NCBI RefSeq assembly: GCF_963576675.1
Contig: NC_088916.1
Span: 87,189,501-87,253,500, forward strand
Origin: Euphorbia lathyris
Lineage: Eukaryota > Streptophyta > Magnoliopsida > Malpighiales > Euphorbiaceae
DNA: 64,000 bases
Reading direction: 5' to 3'
A model generated the notes under the pieces. It saw only the letters and a program-made list of their open reading frames with translations, did no database searches and was not told the origin of the DNA. Both the position numbers and the translations under genes were made by a program. Positions 41,976 through 53,105 of this stretch are shown piece by piece (position 1 is the first letter of the stretch; every line of letters starts with the position of its first letter).

Positions 41976-42438
41976 TTACACTTACTTGCGGTAAGGAATA
42001 TGGATGGCAACCTTTTAGGTATGAAGTTATGGGTAAAGATTCTATATTGGATTCTTAGCCAAGCTAGCTTGGTTCAAGTAAGGGAACAGATCCAATCTTA
42101 CCCTCTCTGGGTAACGTCGAGCATCTTCGAACCTCTGGGCACTTATCTTACCCAGGATCCAACATTCTTAGCTATACCTTACCCGTAAATCCACCCCAAC
42201 AGGGTCTTTTGCCTTCTGGTCTACGAACCCTAGCCCTAGGCTTGCTGCTTTAGGCCTTATTTTGCTTATTCACCCTTGGCTTGCTGCTTAGGCCTTCTTT
42301 CGCTTCGCTTATTCACCCTTTCCCGGCTTTCTTCTCTTTCGAATCTCGTAATTAGACAAGACACCGAAATGGTTACACCTTTTGGTTGCTTATCTTCTAA
42401 GAAATAGCCATTTCTTTTGGCTTTCCTATTCCTAAATC

Positions 42439-42494
42439 ACCCTATTCTCTTGCAGAAAGATCAGTTCCTTTCGATTAACCGATTCGAAACCATC
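42439..42494. repeat. About 50-bp repeat, copy 2 of 2
   Basis: CCCTATTCTCTTGCAGAAAG followed by ATCAGTTCCTTTCGATTAAC. It matches 39872-39918 with small indels. Confidence 0.8.
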
Positions 42495-44167
42495 TGGCTT
42501 GCTTATAGCTAAGCCTGAAATGTAGTATTAAATACTCATATCTTACCTTCCTACCTCTGTGGTACGCCCGGTTATTCGCCCTTTTCCCGTTACACCCTTC
42601 TCCTGCTTATGAACCGAACCCGCAGCTTAGTCTTCTGCCTACCTATTCTGGTCTGCTTTTGAAGTTACGCGTAAACATTCTCTATTGGCTTGAAAAGCCT
42701 AGTTTTAGGCCTTATGAACCCGGCCTTCTTTCGCCCATTCTTTAGGCCTGTCGGAACCCTAGCCCTAGGACCTATGCTTGGAACTTTAGTCTTAGTCTTC
42801 TTCCTGCCAATTATGGTTTAGAACCGGTAACCTTATAGGACTCCCTAGCCCTTTCGCTTTGCTTCTGAAACAGTTTGACTTCGCCGAGTTCCCGGTTGTA
42901 CTTAGCCGAGTTCCCGGTTGGTTGTACTTTGTACTTTGCTGAGTTGACTCTTTACCTGGTAAAAACCAACCTCTTGCTCTTCTTATTTCATTTCATTTCC
43001 CATTGAATTGCATTGCTAGAATGCAGTGCAAACAAAATCAATAGAAAAGTCATTCAAAAGTTGATCGAAAAATCCCGGTAAAACGCAACTTCGCTGGGAC
43101 TAGCTGCTCTAGAAGACCTTGAATACCTTCACCCGCTAAAGAAATTACGTAATATATCTAATTTTAGCTAATTCTAGAAATTAGATTCAAAAAGCCCGGG
43201 AAAACAGCAAATTGATCTAGCTTTTTCTAGTGATTTTACGGAACTTAAGAAGAAGGATTGGAAAAGTGTTCAGCAATCCCATCCCTCTACTCGAGTTACA
43301 TTGAGCCTCTGGTCGAGCTAGTCCTATCTCTCCCAGTTCCTCTGGTCGAGTAAATCCCTTTCCTCTCGCTTTGCTCGAGCATCTTCAACCCTCCGGTCAA
43401 GTGACTGCGTACCTTTACCGATTGGTCTCGTAACAGGGTACCTTGGTTTTCACCCTCTCGTCGGACTCGAGCGTCTTCAAACCCGGTAAAGCATTGAGAA
43501 CCGGTCTCGCTACTTCAGTTTTATGCCTTTCCACTGCTCAGCAACTCCCTTCATCACCGGTCAAACTACATAAAGAAAGTTCAAAGCTAAGCTGTTCTCG
43601 GGCTAACTTCGTTCCACCTAAGTTCCTTAGGCCCTTTTGTCTCGTACCTGTCTCCTTCAAACCTCGTGGACCACCTTTTCAATTCAACTTTTTCATCGTG
43701 GAAAATCACATTAGAAAGATTCCCCAGAGAGAAAGATTCTAAGTTGCTTACCAGATCCCTAGAAGTCAAATCTCATAAGAAATTTTTTTATTTTTCCGTT
43801 TGCTTAGCTAAAATTAGGACTTTTACATGCGAACTTCAGAAGCCGGATTGTGTGAGTGTCAAGTGAAACCATGTTCCATCGCATCTTCGTTCCTCTCTCT
43901 TTCGATCGACTAACTTTGTACCTTGTTCTATCAAACAAGCATCTTCGTTCCTCCCACAGTTGGTCCCTGGTAAAACTAGTCTGTACCTCCCCCATCCATG
44001 TTGCTGTTGGTCGAGCGTCTGCAACCAAGCCTTTCAGTCGAGTTACTTTGTTCCCGGTAAAGAAAGTAGCTGCGCCGGGCAACTACCTACCTCTCCTGGA
44101 CTCCGTTCCTGCCATCAGACTAGTATTGGTCTGACTCCTTACCTCTCCTTCCAGTCGACTAACTTAA

Positions 44168-44220
44168 AGTACCTCTCCGGGGAACTAGGAGTTCCCCACC
44201 TTCGTACCTTTGGTCGAGCT
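44168..44220. repeat. About 50-bp repeat with hairpin, copy 2 of 2
   Basis: The central GGGGAACTAGGAGTTCCCC (44179-44197) is a perfect 8-bp stem with a 3-nt loop. The flanks match the copy at 40874-40930, in which one arm has a mismatch. Confidence 0.8.
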
Positions 44221-47200
44221 GCTTTACTCCTTGTCCCGATCTTCTCGCCTCGATCCCCGGTAACAATACCCCCTTAGAGCAAGTCCGTTCCGTCCAACAA
44301 ATAACACTTATATCTATCTCGCATCTTCCGAACCTGTTGGCCGAGCTACTGCGTTCCTGCGGTCGAGTAACTGCGTACCTTTCAGTCTCATAACTTGCCT
44401 ACCTCTCTGCTAAGGAAGGCTTTGGTCCAGAAAAGGTGCTTCCTTTTAGGGACCCGGGATCCAATTAGATAAGTAAGGATAGATCACCATCTTCATTCAC
44501 CGTGAACCTTTTGGTCTTACCTTATCATATATTTTTTGCCGGAATGATTAGCTAGAAGCCATCGTTCATCACATTCACGACAGGATTCGAAGCTGATGTG
44601 GACCTACCGTTTAGACTCTTCTCGTTATCAACTGATCGAGTAGGAAATTTCCACTCTATTCTCTTATACGCTAATACCAATCATCGCCACGCCGAAAAAG
44701 GAAGGACTAGTAATGCCCTCGATTGGTAGCGAGACCACGGAGACGGAGAGTACAATTGAACCAGATTCATGTCCCCGACCAGAAAGCAATAGGAATGGTA
44801 ATTAGGTGAGACCTTATCATACAATTAAATGATCTGATCCCTGACCTACTGGAATAGTTGTGGCATAGGATGATCCAGATATCGATCCCTTTCCTGTAGG
44901 AAGGGCATAATTAAGCAACAAGTTATTATTTTCCACCAGTTGAAAGCATAGGATCGGGCTAGGACCTAATAAGGAGAAAGTTCGAAATTTTGATTATAGG
45001 AGATACCTGTTGATGCCCCCCGATTCAAGTGATCTAACGGAAGAAAGAGGTGGGACTAGGGCACGAGTACTCGTATTCGGGTTAAAGGATTGGGCGATGA
45101 CCTTAGTTAGGTACCCTGGTTGGATATCACCAATACAAAGGACCAACTTTTTGGCTATTTGGACCCTTTCATGCCCTGCTGTTATGAGTAGGGGTTGTGA
45201 AATGGAAATTGGAATAAAATCTACTCTTACAGAGCCTTGGCCTACAAGTCATCTTAGGCAGTGCTTCGCTCCAGTTTTGAGGCTTTCTAAAGCAATAAGC
45301 CATTTCCGCAACTACTGCTAAAGCAGTTAGAGCTGTTTATGCTCTTCCCTACCCCTTTGTACCAAGAGCTACGAAGCAAGAGCAGGTCCTACACCTTCTG
45401 TACTTAGTTCGTAAGATCTCTATCTATGAGAATTTCGCCGCATCGAGCTCAAATCTCAAGTTCAGAAGCTACCATCCTTCCTGCCGACGTACTGCCTTCT
45501 GACATCCGTGCCTGGATGCCTTAACCGCTACCAAAGCTACTGTAAGACCTACCTTTAAGTCTAACTATCTTGATACTAAGGGCTGCTACAATCCAACAAG
45601 CCTGAACTCGTTACTGACCTTTGGGCGGACTAAAAACTAAGCAAATCCCGATGAAGTTTAATTCTTCCACTCTTGTATCAGTGAAAAGCGGCGGAGCTTT
45701 AAAGATATTGCATCTCATCTGTCGCCGGGATTATTCAATCAATAATCATTACGGTTGGTTAAAACTCACTTTCCCTTACCATGACTTCTCCCTTCCACTA
45801 CCACAGATTTATCTGCAGTTCTTTCATTCCCAGTCTCTCTAGTAGCATTTGAATGTTTAACCAACAGAAGAATGTTTAGCTCAATTTCATCGAGCCTTGG
45901 GAACGCGAGTACGGTACGGATATCTATTATAATGATAAGAGGACTGATTCCTATTTTGTTTTGGGTTGGGCTTGGACTGCCTTCACTTTTCGGATGTCTC
46001 CGCACCACCGTGACGTAGATGAGGAAGAAGTCTCTGGCCACGGTCACAACCGCAACCATGTATCTTACGGGGAGATGTTAAGCTATAGTGACACACAAAA
46101 AAAAAAGTATGAGGATACCAGAGAAGGGAGATGCTTCATCAACACTTAGTAAGAACTCAAGAAGGAGCGGAAGGCCTTTATATATATCTGCGTGGCCTGG
46201 ATAGAAAAGCAAGCCCTCATGAGGCTCAAGCATATAGGTAGGTGACTATGTCAAACTTTTTTCTGCGCTAATGGTCTATCTTGGGCGAAGATAGGCAATT
46301 GTTGGTTGCAACCATGGGCCCAAGCTCTGCTTAGGCGCCAGAGTGTGCTAAACCTTGCCCCGGCCCAAGCAGCTAGGACCACCAAGAATTGGTATTCGCC
46401 CATGGGCTCAGGCGCAAAAATGTCAAAGACTCAAAAGGAATTCAAGGGAAAGGACACAAAACGGAGACCTCAAGGCAAGGGGATACCCAAGGTACATGAT
46501 GCTAAGAGCAAAGGTGTGGCTTGACCTTTTCTTAGTCCCTTCTTATCTTAAGGAGGTAAGGGCTCAAAGAGGTTCACACAGGTAAGACCAAAGGGTCAAG
46601 TTCTATAAGGTTCTAGGAAGATCTCAATTTCTTCCCGGAGTTGCATGTCCACCGCTTGTAGAGACAAGTAGGCTCCGGACGGTTTGAGGTCAATGGGTTG
46701 GTCTGGCGCGCAAGGTCGACTGTCCGAAAATACCTTTTTTATGATTATGATTGAGGTAGGGTGTCCTTCAACCCAGTCAATAGGCTAATACACTAGGAAG
46801 ATCGAGCAGGCAAACTTCCCCTTCCTTCCATGTGGAATGCCCCACTCAGATCGACCAAAGCCCAAACGACTAACTACACACCAGCTTCGCTAACCGAACC
46901 GAGACAGGCATCAGATGCTGTAGCAGGGGGGAATGTACCAGAAAAAGAATTCAAAGAGGGGTCTTCCTTTGTCTACTGCCTATCTATTTGTTTGCTAGCA
47001 GCAGACTCTCCTCCTCCCACTCAACAAAGGGAATACCGTCTGAGTCTATTTGTGTGGAGGGCAGCTTCACAAACTCTTCTCTATCTCCGGCCCTTAAGGT
47101 AATCTGCATATGATCGGGTGGCCACACCAGCAGCAAGCTGCTTTTGTCGACTTTTTTCGACTGGTACTAGAAATGGGGTCGGGAGACGTCAGTAAACCAT

Positions 47201-50200
47201 CTAGTCTAGCTCTTTCTGGCAACTCGAGTTCACCAATGCCACAACGAATGCGCAATCACCCGATGTTAAGGCACCGATTTAATCTGGTTCAACGTACGTC
47301 CTCGGCGACCGCAAGACTTGGAGCATGAAGATTCTAGGCACCCTTCCGCTTCCTATAGGTGCGAATCCTGAGATAGGCCGAAGAGGAGAATAAGTGAAGT
47401 CCCGGTAAGCAAGCCTTTCACCTCGGGGCTCTACCACTAGCTATGATCAGGTTTGGCTAAATGTCTAGAAAGCCTCGTCCCTACGTTGATTAGAAAGGCG
47501 AGTTGGGCACAACTTCGGAAAATCCTGATCAAAACTCCAGCTGTTCCCTGGATCTGATTCTCACACCTCCCCATTAGATTGATGAATTGGAAGCGAAATG
47601 CTGGAGAAGGAAGGGTGGAGAAAGATCTATAGAATCTACAACAATTGGGAGACCAGACCTATAAGGAAGGCCTCTTCTTCTTCTCTAGCCCTTGACTTAC
47701 TTATTAGCCTCTGTCTCCATATGCCCAAAAAAAGGAAGTCTTTCACTCATAGACTGCCTTAAGTATTCAGCATTTCAGCTGGAGCTCTTGTCGGAACTCG
47801 TATTTAAGTAGAAAGATCTATGGGCTACTTTCGCTTTTTTCGGCACGAAGACCCGAACCATCTTTCTTATATGGTTTGGCCATTAAGGGCTATGGTCAAA
47901 TTGACTCGGCGAAGTTTAATGGACGCCTTCCATCCGTGACACTATATAGCCCCCAAAAAAGGGATTCCGGGCGGTTTCTATATAAGCCAACGAGTCCACT
48001 TTGAGATGGTTAAACACCCGATCTTCAGTCGTGATTCCCCTTGGTCTAGTCACTGGAGTCGTTTGCCAGGAAAAAAGAGCAGCTTAGGTCAGTCAAGTAT
48101 CTTTAGTGGATATTCCGTAGCGTAGCATGATCAGAGTCAATAACTTTCTCCATGCATTGGTCCGGTCAGTCAGAAGAAGGCTTATATCATCTATGCGTGA
48201 AACTACGATCATTGCTAAAAATCCTGGTTCAAATGGCCGGTTTCCCTTTAGGAACGATCGACCCCTGAAAGAGGCAAAAAAGTAGTGTTTTAGCCATAGC
48301 GAGATCACCGATTTCCACATTTATGACATGTCCCTCGATAAAAAACAGGAATTAACCATTAAAGAAGAGAGAGTAAGATAGGTACAATTCACTTCCTAAT
48401 CCACAGGGACAGGGTAAGGAAGCTAGAACTAGAACAGAAGCACTCAAAGCATACGAATCTGCTTAATCAATTGTTTTTTAATAATCTTCCAAAGCAGATC
48501 TTTCAACATCCAAACCAGATGAAGGAGAAAGGAGAAGGCTAACCTAACTGTATTCCCAGAATCGAATTGAAAGCGTGTCGAGGTAGGTTTTCCACCTTCT
48601 CAACTAGGGACGGCTGTTAGGACACAAAGCCGTTAAAGATTACGAAGAGAAGGGTGCGTCGGATTGGATAGAGTGTTTTGTTAGCTGAGAAAAAGAGTGG
48701 CAGCATTGAATTACCTTTGGTGCACTAAACTAAAGAGAGTTCCGCGAAGGCACTATTGGAGCGAGTTTTCATAAAAACCAAGCTTGCTATTCTAGCTCGG
48801 TTTGCTGTTTGCTCTTGTTGTTAGCATCATGATCAGGTTTAGGAGGCGCGAATAAAAGAACCTTTCTTTCGGATTATTCCATCCTATCATCCTTTGTAAT
48901 GGGTTAACCTCATCACCTTCATCATCACTTTTCTAAGTGATAGATAGACATGAAGCTTTAATAAGTTTAGGCCTCGTTCACTGTGAGGTATTACCTGTTG
49001 GATTTTGAGGAGAAGTAAAGTAGAAAAATCCGATTCTGTTACGCGCCTTTTCTTCTGCCACTTATCCTTGCACAGATGTTCTCGAATAAACTAAATGCCG
49101 CCGGGGGATATTTTTTTTAATAAGTAAGTGCCTAGCGCTTTCAAAAGAAAGTAAGTAAAGGAGGTAACAGAGCTAATGAGCGAGCCCTGGACCTTATATA
49201 GTGTCAAACCTTGCCCTACTTAGGACATACAATTAACAATTTATCCCCCCATAGGCAATCTGTCTCAATTCCACACTTCCCTTACCCAGCTTGAAGTAGG
49301 AAGTGAAGTTACTGTCTTCACTTCAGGGCAATCAGTTTCTTATCTACGACACCTCTTTTACTATTTGTAAATCCCTTCTTAGTTAATGAAAATCGATGTC
49401 TCGCCTGTCGAATCTTTAGCTTAGCCTTAGCCTCGATAGAAATCCCATGCATCCCATCCACATCGGAGTCAATAGCAGCCTACTCCGGGCTTATTATACG
49501 ACAGCACTCGCAAAGGTAAAGTCCTTACTTAAACTTATTAAAGGCTTTAATTCTTCCTTCTGTCGAATTTCTTCCTTTTCTTTTCATGTGCAGCCTTTAC
49601 TTTATCTTATTATACGATAAACCAGTAGGTATTCAATTTCCCTAGTCTAGCCTCAACCATATTTACAAAAGCTTTTTACCCACGGTTACAAGGGTCCCGA
49701 GACAGACAAGTGATGCCAAAAGCATCAATACTACATACAAGCTTTTCCTCAACCCCATAGCAGCAGACTCCCTGACATCGGGAAAGGGCACTATACATAT
49801 ACAGAACGAGCACTCGAACCGATGGAATTGGGCGATTCAGACAATATATAAGGAAACCTAGGGCCCTATGACCCAATCCTTTTGGGATCTGAAAAACATA
49901 GTATAGTGTTAGACCTCTCGTCAAAGGGTGAAGAAAGTGATTTTTTCAAACGCGTCATCGACTTACTCTACTCTATCAAGTAAGAGAGAGCGACAAATAA
50001 TTAGAGCAGGATGTGGAATCTCTCTCCTATGCATTTTGCACCTACCCCAGGCGTGATCAGTAGAGAATAGAATCTGAAAAAGAAACTGCATTAGGCTTGA
50101 TTCTGTCATAACGGATATGCGGGCAGACCCTGGATTTTAATTTGAAAGATAAGGGTTTCAGCTCAACAGGCGTATATATATAATAAAAATAAAAAAGGCA

Positions 50201-50625
50201 TAAATTCTTTCAAAGTAGCTAGTAGCTAAACCAGATTCAATTGAGTTGCTTTTCGTCTTTGAATGCCGAGCAAGTCGTCTCCTTCCTTTCAAAAGAACAG
50301 TCATTTTTTCTGTTGCCCGAAATGGCTTGGGTGGGAAGATTTCTTACTTGGTAAACTCTGTTTTAAGCCGATGTAGTTACGGCGAGCAAGTAAATTCAAA
50401 TTCAATAAAAAAGGAAAGTCCCATCCCCAGAGCGAGGGTACGAAAGATAGCCATTCTTCGCATCTCTCAAGGCAGAAAGACAGTCAGTCCGAGACTACTA
50501 TTAATAAGACTCAGAGCTATACCCTACGCATGCCGTCTATTGCCTTCTAAGGCTAAAGAGCTTCCTCGATAACGAGCCGAGCTTCACTTCCTCTTCTTAG
50601 CAATTAAATCTCTTCCCCCCAGGTG

Positions 50626-50835
50626 CTATTCTTCTTGGTGGCTGCTTGAAAGCCTTGGAAGCTTGTGCTCCACTAAACAGGGCATCTCATGATAGTTCCA
50701 TACAAAACAATCTCTGTTCCCTTTACCAATCAACCATTTACTGTAAGTAAACACAAATGGAAGTTGATCCTTCACCATTCTCCAGCAATGAGTGGCATAG
50801 CTAGGGCAGGGCTTCTTTTTCAGACATGCGCCCAA
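50626..50835 (-). pseudogene. LINE-type fragment, C-terminal (zf-RVT-like) region
   Basis: The minus-strand frame reads CWRMVKDQLPFVFTYSKWL, then IGKGNRDCFVWNYHEMPCL. This resembles the region after the reverse transcriptase of plant non-LTR retrotransposons (the zf-RVT family, with a W-R-x-x-x-x-P...LKAKY pattern). It abuts a LINE RT fragment on the opposite strand, so the original order has been rearranged. The match is weak and by eye. Confidence 0.35.
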
Positions 50836-51110
50836 TCAGAAAAACGGAAGCTCTCAAATTCTATCTAAACTGTTGTCTGATAGATTGGCCCGAATTTATG
50901 AACAAACGGGCTTTGTTCCTGGCCGTAATATTGTTGAAAATATTGCCCTTGCCTGCTGCGGATATTGAAAAGCATTATGGTTTGGACATTGGCAAAGTTG
51001 ATATGCAAAAGGCTTACGTGTCTCTTGGGACTTCCTATTGGCTGTTTTAGCTAAGTTTGCGTTCTCATCTCAGTGGTACTCTTTCTTTTACGGATTGGCT
51101 CAGCACACAT
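50826..51110 (+). pseudogene. Non-LTR (LINE) reverse transcriptase fragment
   Basis: Across frame breaks the plus strand reads RPI, then ILSKLLSDRLARIYEQ, TGFVPGRNIVENIALA, KVDMQKAY and SWDFLLAVLAKF. These are the classic early RT motifs of plant LINEs (FVPGR-I-DN-LLA and K-D-KAYD-V-WDFL). The frame changes before FVPGR and again after KAY, and a stop interrupts the stretch near 50965. The FADD catalytic motif is not seen. It is a short relic in mitochondrial-type DNA. Confidence 0.75.
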
Positions 51111-52603
51111 TTCTCTATCAAGAAATCTTGCATTCATAACCAGTCTTTCCGCACATACTTCTAATGCCGGTATTGAATCCCAGAAAAAAGCATAGGAGAA
51201 GGCTGTTGCCAACTTGCTATTGAAGGCATAGATCGATCTTAGCACACCTTTTATATCCAACTCATTCTGCTGCAAGGCTACGCATAGCGCAACTATAAGG
51301 TAGGTAATCGCTTTTCTTTAAAGGAGAGAGAAGGGAAGGCCCAGTGCCTGATCGATGAATTCACTTGAGAAAGCGTATCGGCCTGATCCTAGTGGCTCGG
51401 AAGGTCATTCATACTTCATTTCTTTCTGGGGATAAAAGAGAGTTGGATAACAAAACCAACAAAAGAAAATGGGGAAGTTTGTCTTGAGTCTTCTTGGGGG
51501 GCAAAGAGTAATCACAGATAGCGTCGTTTTTCTTCGTCAATCAATTCTATTAGCACCCACCTTTGGATCTGGAAGTGAGGATGTTCTAGTCTAGTTACAG
51601 ATGAATGGAGTGGGATTTCCGAGTCCATAATATGGGAATCGCTTGTTATTTAGATATCCCGACTGTGCACGACACTAGGACAGAGGTTTTAACTGTAGTA
51701 AGAGTAAGCCGCAGAACCTTCTTGTACTAACCGCACTTACATCTAATCTAGTGTTAGCAGCCCTACTTAAGAAAGAATAAGAACAATAGGAAAGAAGAGC
51801 TTTCATGTAATGCCGTGGCTACTCTTTTTGTTTTTTATTAGATCAAGGGGAAGTTCTTGCTCCTCTCCTAAGGACACTATCCAGCTTTCTTTTTTTACTT
51901 TATTAGTTTAAGCTTGCTTGCATTGACACCCTGTAAGATGAAGAGTCAGCTTTTTGAGATTAAGCCGTTGTGGGGCCTCCCTCTGCTGAGAAAGTTCTTT
52001 GATGGAGTTGCAGCTCTTTATCACCATGTCTTCCCTTAAGCTCGAGATGTCTTTCCCAGGATCGAGAAGGAAGAAGTTAGAATGTCCATCTACAAATCTA
52101 CAATGAAGATAGGGTACCTACCATCGATCAAATAAATCGAGTAAAGTAAAAGTAAGGGGTCTTTCGCCTTCGAGACAGAGGTCACATCTATGAGCTAGGA
52201 TTCAATTAAACCTTTGAAAAAAAAAGAAAAATTTGACATCAATCATCCATTGGATCTTTCTCTTGCATCAGACGAGCTCGCACTACTCGAAGTGAAGCCT
52301 CCGTAAACTCATTGTTGGGTTCTATCGTAGTGAAGGTTGCTGTGAAGAGATCCTTGTGCCAGTGAAGATTGCTTCCAGTGATCGGGAAATAAAAAATACA
52401 AAAACCTATTGTGAAATAGTCAATCTCTTCCCGGACTGAAGGAAGAAAGATCGTAAGGGGCGCCCTTTCAAGTAGTAGCTATATCGTATTGAAAGAACTA
52501 TATAGGTGCACGCATTAAAAATCTCTACGGCACAGGCATAAGAACAGATGCGAAGGAAGACACTCTCGCATGAATTATGAGTAATAATCTCGCCAGGAGA
52601 GGG
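51111..52603. other. Mitochondrial-type non-coding DNA
   Basis: No gene recognised. The minus-strand frame at 51051-51275 overlaps the LINE relic and its flank. The rest is short purine and pyrimidine tracts with stops in all frames. Confidence 0.4.
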
Positions 52604-52650
52604 GAACTATCTGATCAAATCAAGTTTTCTTTTTCCTATCATAGGCAGCT
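52604..52650. repeat. Short repeat shared with 28179-28220
   Basis: GAACTATCTGATCAA, five extra bases ATCAA, then GTTTTCTTTTTCCTATCA and AGGCAGCT. It has the same orientation as the other copy, although the two adjacent copia fragments are on opposite strands. Confidence 0.85.
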
Positions 52651-52664
52651 TCCTTATATGTAAA

Positions 52665-53105
52665 TCACAATCTACAAATAAATAAAAAATGTGCTACATC
52701 ATCATTATCATCATCAGATGGGTAATTTTTCTCATTACCAACCACATAATCTTGCAAGCGAGCAGGCAAGCGGCGTTGGTGCTGTGGACGACTAGAAGAC
52801 TCTGCAGGAGTAGGCGTCACATGTGATGGAGGAACATCATTAGTAGACTGCACAATTTGATCTTCAACTTGTCTTTCTCTATTGACATGACAACAATTAG
52901 CACCGGCAAAGATAATATTATCTTGAACTGACCAATCCCAAACACCATCCTCGCCAAAAGAAAAGTAAGATCTCGACTGACTTTTTAGTCTTCGGATTAT
53001 ACAGCTTGTCACCTTTCGTCTCATGACTGTAGCCAATAAAGATACACTTTTTTTTGCCTTGTCATCTAGCTTCAGGCACGGCAATACAACAACCTTTATG
53101 ATCAA
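52665..53105 (-). pseudogene. Ty1/copia polyprotein fragment (after integrase, before RT)
   Basis: The minus-strand frame starts within VVVLPCLKLDDKAKKSV, the conserved segment that follows the copia integrase (normally continued by FIGYS). The next stretch in the correct frame reads as SHETKGDKLYNPKTKKS, so a frameshift occurs near 53035. The frame then runs through an acidic/serine linker with VPPSHVTPTPAESSSRPQHQ and the conserved RLPARLQDYVVGNE-like motif that precedes RT. It ends at about 52665 without RT. It is complementary in content to the RT/RNase H piece at 28257-28919, but whether both come from one insertion is not known. Confidence 0.8.

Larger units (their letters stand above)
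38657..50625. other. Mitochondrial-type non-coding DNA rich in degenerate repeats
   Basis: No gene recognised in about 12 kb. The part from 39050 to 44420 is unusual: pyrimidine-rich, with recurring fragments such as CTTTCGCTTATTCACC, TGCTTGCTGGCTTTGC, GGTCGAGTAACTGCGTACC and CTCGAGCATCTTC, including several near-tandem duplications. The part from 44420 to 50625 is ordinary, with short frames of unknown nature (45010-45321, 46306-46524, 46830-47102, 50246-50572). Confidence 0.45.

Noticed and set aside
45010..45321. 103-codon plus-strand frame
   Set aside because: It reads somewhat protein-like (GWISPIQRTNFLAIW) but I could not name a family, and it has no supporting context; a translated search would decide.
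51051..51275. 74-codon minus-strand frame
   Set aside because: It overlaps the LINE RT relic on the other strand and has no recognisable motif.
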